From: Bradyrhizobium sediminis | Lineage (GTDB): Bacteria; Pseudomonadota; Alphaproteobacteria; Rhizobiales; Xanthobacteraceae | DNA length: 64,000 nt | NCBI RefSeq assembly: GCF_018736085.1 | Contig: NZ_CP076134.1 | Coordinates: forward strand, 3,296,501-3,360,500 | Direction of reading: 5' to 3' | Part shown: positions 61,623 to 64,000 of the stretch, piece after piece | Layout of the letters: each line of letters opens with the position of its first letter | Position numbering within the stretch: the stretch's first letter is position 1 | Notes under the pieces: generated by a model | What the model saw: only the letters and a program-made list of their open reading frames with translations | Databases searched by the model: none | Told to the model about the DNA's origin: nothing | Program-made: the position numbers and the translations under genes

Positions 61623-62861
61623 CTACCGGCTCCCGAATTTACGGATCACTCCGCGCCAGACTGCGTCGCGCTCCGCTGCGAAGGACTCTTTTCCGACGCT
61701 GGCGTTCCTTGCCGCGGCTGTAACGACCATCACGAGCTTGAGTTCGGGGTCAACGAAGATCGACTGACCATAAACGCCCAGCAAGGCGAACCTCCGCTTC
61801 CAGCCCGGAAAAGTCCAGAACTGGTAGCCATAACCGAAAAGCGGCGTGGCGCGCCCCGGCGCGAACGCTTCGGGTTGCCGGTGCCAGTCGGTCGCTTCGA
61901 GCAGATAGTCTTTCGGCACGACCTGCCGCGCGCCGACCGCGCCGTCATTGGCCAGCAGCACACCCAACCGTCCGTAGTCGCGCAAGGTCGCATTGAAGCT
62001 TCCCGACGCGCTTTCAATGCCGTCCGGCGTCTTGACCCATGTCGCGTCGGCTTCCGCGCCCATTGGCTGCCACAGCCGTCCGGTCAGGTATTCGCTGAGC
62101 GACGTTCCGGTCACCGCACGCAGCAGCACCGCCAGGATGACGGTTTCGCTGGAGGCGTAATGAAAGCGGGCGCCCTGCTTTGCTTCGCGAACCCTGAATT
62201 CACGCAATGCTTCGATCGATCCATGCCAGTTTCGAAGCACCGAGAACCGCGTCAGATCGTCCTTGCCGTCATAGACTTCCCTGAATGCGACGCCGGACGA
62301 CATTCTCAGCACATTTCGGATCGACGTCTCACCATAGGGACTGCCGGCAAGCTTAGGCACGTATCTGGAGACCAGATCGTCCAGCGAAGCGATCTTGCCT
62401 TCGGCCAGCGCCATCCCGACTGCGATGCTGACGATGGATTTCGCCATCGAGTGGGAAACGAAGCGCTGCGACGGCTTGCGATCATATTGATAGCGCTCGA
62501 ACAGCACTTCGCCATCCTTGATCAGCAGCAGGCCGGTGATGCGCCGGCGAGCGAGAAAATCGTCGAGCATCAGCGTCCGATTTTCGAACCGGTATTCGAT
62601 CTTCGGCGGGCTGGCGGCCGTGGGAAGCGGCAGCGGTGAGGCCGCCTTCTGGAGCGTGTAGTGGGGTAACAGCGTGTCGAGGTTGCTGAACGAGCCAACC
62701 CGCACGCTTTCGTCGTAGAACCAGCTGGCGCGGGTGCCGATCGGATAGCCGGCCGATTTTCCCAACAGTTCTTCGTCGGGAGCGGCGGCGGCCGGGAACG
62801 CCAGCGCGACAAGCGCCGCGCACGGCATCAGGATTCGCCGTAGCTGCATTTGCCCCCTCAT
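61623..62861 (-). CDS. Beta-lactamase-fold serine hydrolase (class C type)
   Basis: The 412-residue protein has a signal peptide (about 1-27) and the serine beta-lactamase/transpeptidase fold: HSMAKSIVS carries the nucleophile Ser138 and Lys141 (SxxK), and RFHYASSET supplies the Tyr235-Ala-Ser237 motif. Near the end, VYGQSIFVDPELKLVMVV replaces the KTG-type strand, and GYGYQFW is typical of esterase-like members. It is likely a periplasmic esterase or peptidase of the EstB/6-aminohexanoate-hydrolase group; true beta-lactamase activity is unlikely to be its role. Confidence 0.85.
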   Translation of the reverse strand: MRGQMQLRRILMPCAALVALAFPAAAAPDEELLGKSAGYPIGTRASWFYDESVRVGSFSNLDTLLPHYTLQKAASPLPLPTAASPPKIEYRFENRTLMLDDFLARRRITGLLLIKDGEVLFERYQYDRKPSQRFVSHSMAKSIVSIAVGMALAEGKIASLDDLVSRYVPKLAGSPYGETSIRNVLRMSSGVAFREVYDGKDDLTRFSVLRNWHGSIEALREFRVREAKQGARFHYASSETVILAVLLRAVTGTSLSEYLTGRLWQPMGAEADATWVKTPDGIESASGSFNATLRDYGRLGVLLANDGAVGARQVVPKDYLLEATDWHRQPEAFAPGRATPLFGYGYQFWTFPGWKRRFALLGVYGQSIFVDPELKLVMVVTAAARNASVGKESFAAERDAVWRGVIRKFGSR

Positions 62862-62981
62862 GCCGGCGGATCGCTGGACCGGCCGCTCAGGCTGCCACGG
62901 TTACATCAGGGGTTGTTGCGGTGTCGAGCCCGCAAGCTACGGGCCATTGCAGGAACAGGCGTCGCCCGGGGATTGCGGCGG

Positions 62982-63392
62982 TCAGTTCAGCGGCTCGAAC
63001 ATGCATTGCAGCGTCGGCTTCGCGATCTTGGTGAAGGTCGGTCCGATCTGGGATTGCTTGGCCGGCGGCACCCATTCGGTCTCGATGGTCGGCACGCCGG
63101 TCTCGCTGATGCCACGCAGCAGCGCTTCGCGAAGGTCGGTGTCTTCGACGGTGGCTGCGGCGTAATCGTGCAGGCAGCCGCACACGGATTCCGGATGCGC
63201 CCAGCGGCCGAGCATATGGGGCGCGCACAGGCGCACGAACTCGCCGCGGGGATCGGGCATCTTGAACAGCGAACGAAATTGAATCTGCTGAAGCTTGGTC
63301 TGCGGGATCGGGATTTGCGAGACCTCAGCCTGCGCCGAACCGGCCAAAGCGAGGGACACGACGATCACTGCGCAACGGATGCTTGAAATCAT
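62982..63392 (-). CDS. Secreted protein with four cysteines
   Basis: The 136-residue protein has a signal peptide (about 1-22, ending SAQAE) and a mature part with RLCAPHMLGRWAHPESVCGC, ATVEDTDLREALLRGISETG and a late Cys (PTLQCMFEPL). It is predicted periplasmic with disulfides. I do not recognise a family. It precedes the beta-lactamase-fold gene on the same strand, with about 120 bases between. Confidence 0.68.
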   Translation of the reverse strand: MISSIRCAVIVVSLALAGSAQAEVSQIPIPQTKLQQIQFRSLFKMPDPRGEFVRLCAPHMLGRWAHPESVCGCLHDYAAATVEDTDLREALLRGISETGVPTIETEWVPPAKQSQIGPTFTKIAKPTLQCMFEPLN

Positions 63393-63436
63393 GATGGCCT
63401 TACCGGCAACTTTCTTTGATTGGCGCGGCTCCCGCC

Positions 63437-63598
63437 TCAGCGGGCGGCAACGACGATAGCCTGAGGAGCGGAGGTAGCGAAAGGCGACCCGTTATAGGCG
63501 AAGGTACCGATACCCGGCAAAGCACTATCCGACGAACCGGCCATCGAAGGGCCAGTCAGCGCAAACGCCAGGGCAAGGATGAAACTGAAGGTCCGCAT
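63437..63598 (-). CDS. 53-residue secreted peptide
   Basis: From the ATG at 63598 (GGAGAC upstream) the product reads MRTFSFILALAFALTGPSMA, then GSSDSALPGIGTFAYNGSPF, then SAPQAIVVAAR. The first 20 residues are a signal peptide, leaving a mature peptide of about 33 residues. Peptides with GSSD..LPG.GTF.Y.GSP and ending in VVAAR recur in Bradyrhizobium genomes by my recollection. Function is unknown. Confidence 0.65.
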   Translation of the reverse strand: MRTFSFILALAFALTGPSMAGSSDSALPGIGTFAYNGSPFATSAPQAIVVAAR

Positions 63599-64000
63599 TC
63601 GACTGTCTCCGGTTGGGCCTGCCGGCGCTGCCCGCCGTTTTGGTGGGCCACCTGATAACCATCCGTTGTTTCCGGATGTCTGCGCGAAAAGCGGGAAATG
63701 GTTTCGTCGCCAGGAGAATTGTTTCGTCGGCGGCTGCCGGACGAAACAATTGCCCGAAAACTTTAATGATTTCAGCCGGCCCAACGGGAGACTGGTCCGC
63801 TGGGCCAGCCGCATCGTTCACTGGCCGACCCCGGCCATCAGTTCCGGCGCCGGGGTCAATATCGGCGAGCCGCACCGCAAAACCCGCCGGTTCGAAGCTC
63901 TGTCCGACTCTTTAACGTTTCTGTGGTGGAGAAGGCCCCTCGGCAACGCGACGACCTTGAACCGAAGTCCCGTCGGAGCCGACTCACCCGAATGACGTGC
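63599..64000. other. Gene-free end of window
   Basis: No gene is recognised here. It holds the promoter region of the small secreted peptide and the strong dyad at 63717-63751. Confidence 0.45.
63717..63751. promoter_or_regulatory. 12-base perfect inverted repeat
   Basis: AATTGTTTCGTC and GACGAAACAATT are exact inverse complements around an 11-base spacer. It lies about 120 bases upstream of the secreted peptide gene on the minus strand. It could be an operator or a leader hairpin. Confidence 0.5.

Overview
The window is high-GC DNA from an alphaproteobacterium of the Bradyrhizobium/Rhodopseudomonas group (Nitrobacteraceae). The evidence is the type II glutamine synthetase next to a DUF2735 gene, the complex I accessory subunit NDUFA12, a B12-dependent ribonucleotide reductase of about 1,250 residues, DUF1236, DUF2155 and BA14K proteins, and the short palindromic repeats of the CATTGCGAGCGAAGCGAAGC and TGCCGGGCTTGACCCGGCA types typical of that group. 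This assignment comes from protein families and repeat style, not from a database search.

Layout. Positions 1-13000 are mostly housekeeping: an aminotransferase, a secreted M48 protease, a thioredoxin-fold oxidoreductase, aroQ-accB-accC, aat, a DUF2155 protein, an SDR, an HSL-type esterase and an NhaD/SLC13-like permease. At 13000-14900 a GlxA/AraC regulator faces a probable isonitrile hydratase. Positions 14939-18150 carry two mobile elements: a group IIC intron placed directly after an intrinsic terminator, and an IS630-family element that landed in the stop codon of a membrane-protein gene. Positions 18148-22523 hold a MarR pair, NDUFA12, a BA14K protein and a tandem EamA pair. nrdJ with a long leader fills 22850-27042. 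An AT-richer two-gene insert follows (27161-29054): a gene I do not recognise plus a SIR2-like protein, which is the best candidate for an undescribed (defence-like) system. Positions 29056-33113 are repeats, a decayed gene and an IS1182-family element.

Positions 33200-41000 hold small proteins, RlpA, an HD phosphohydrolase, and an aromatic-oxidation cluster (SDR, DUF2783, flavin monooxygenase, VOC protein) with a divergent MarR gene and two matching operators. Positions 41700-53100 hold a chemoreceptor, glnII with a clear sigma-54 promoter, DUF2735, and three paralogues of a tandem GrlR-like protein, two of them frameshifted. Positions 53300-57000 hold small enzymes and a cobalamin-type binding protein. 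At 57387-58692 an IS110-family element sits inside a dispersed repeat. Its 5' noncoding end can be read as a bridge RNA whose target and donor guides match the real insertion site and the element's own ends. The last 5 kb hold DUF2200, an ArgE/DapE-type hydrolase, small secreted proteins and a beta-lactamase-fold hydrolase.

No rRNA, tRNA or CRISPR array was recognised.
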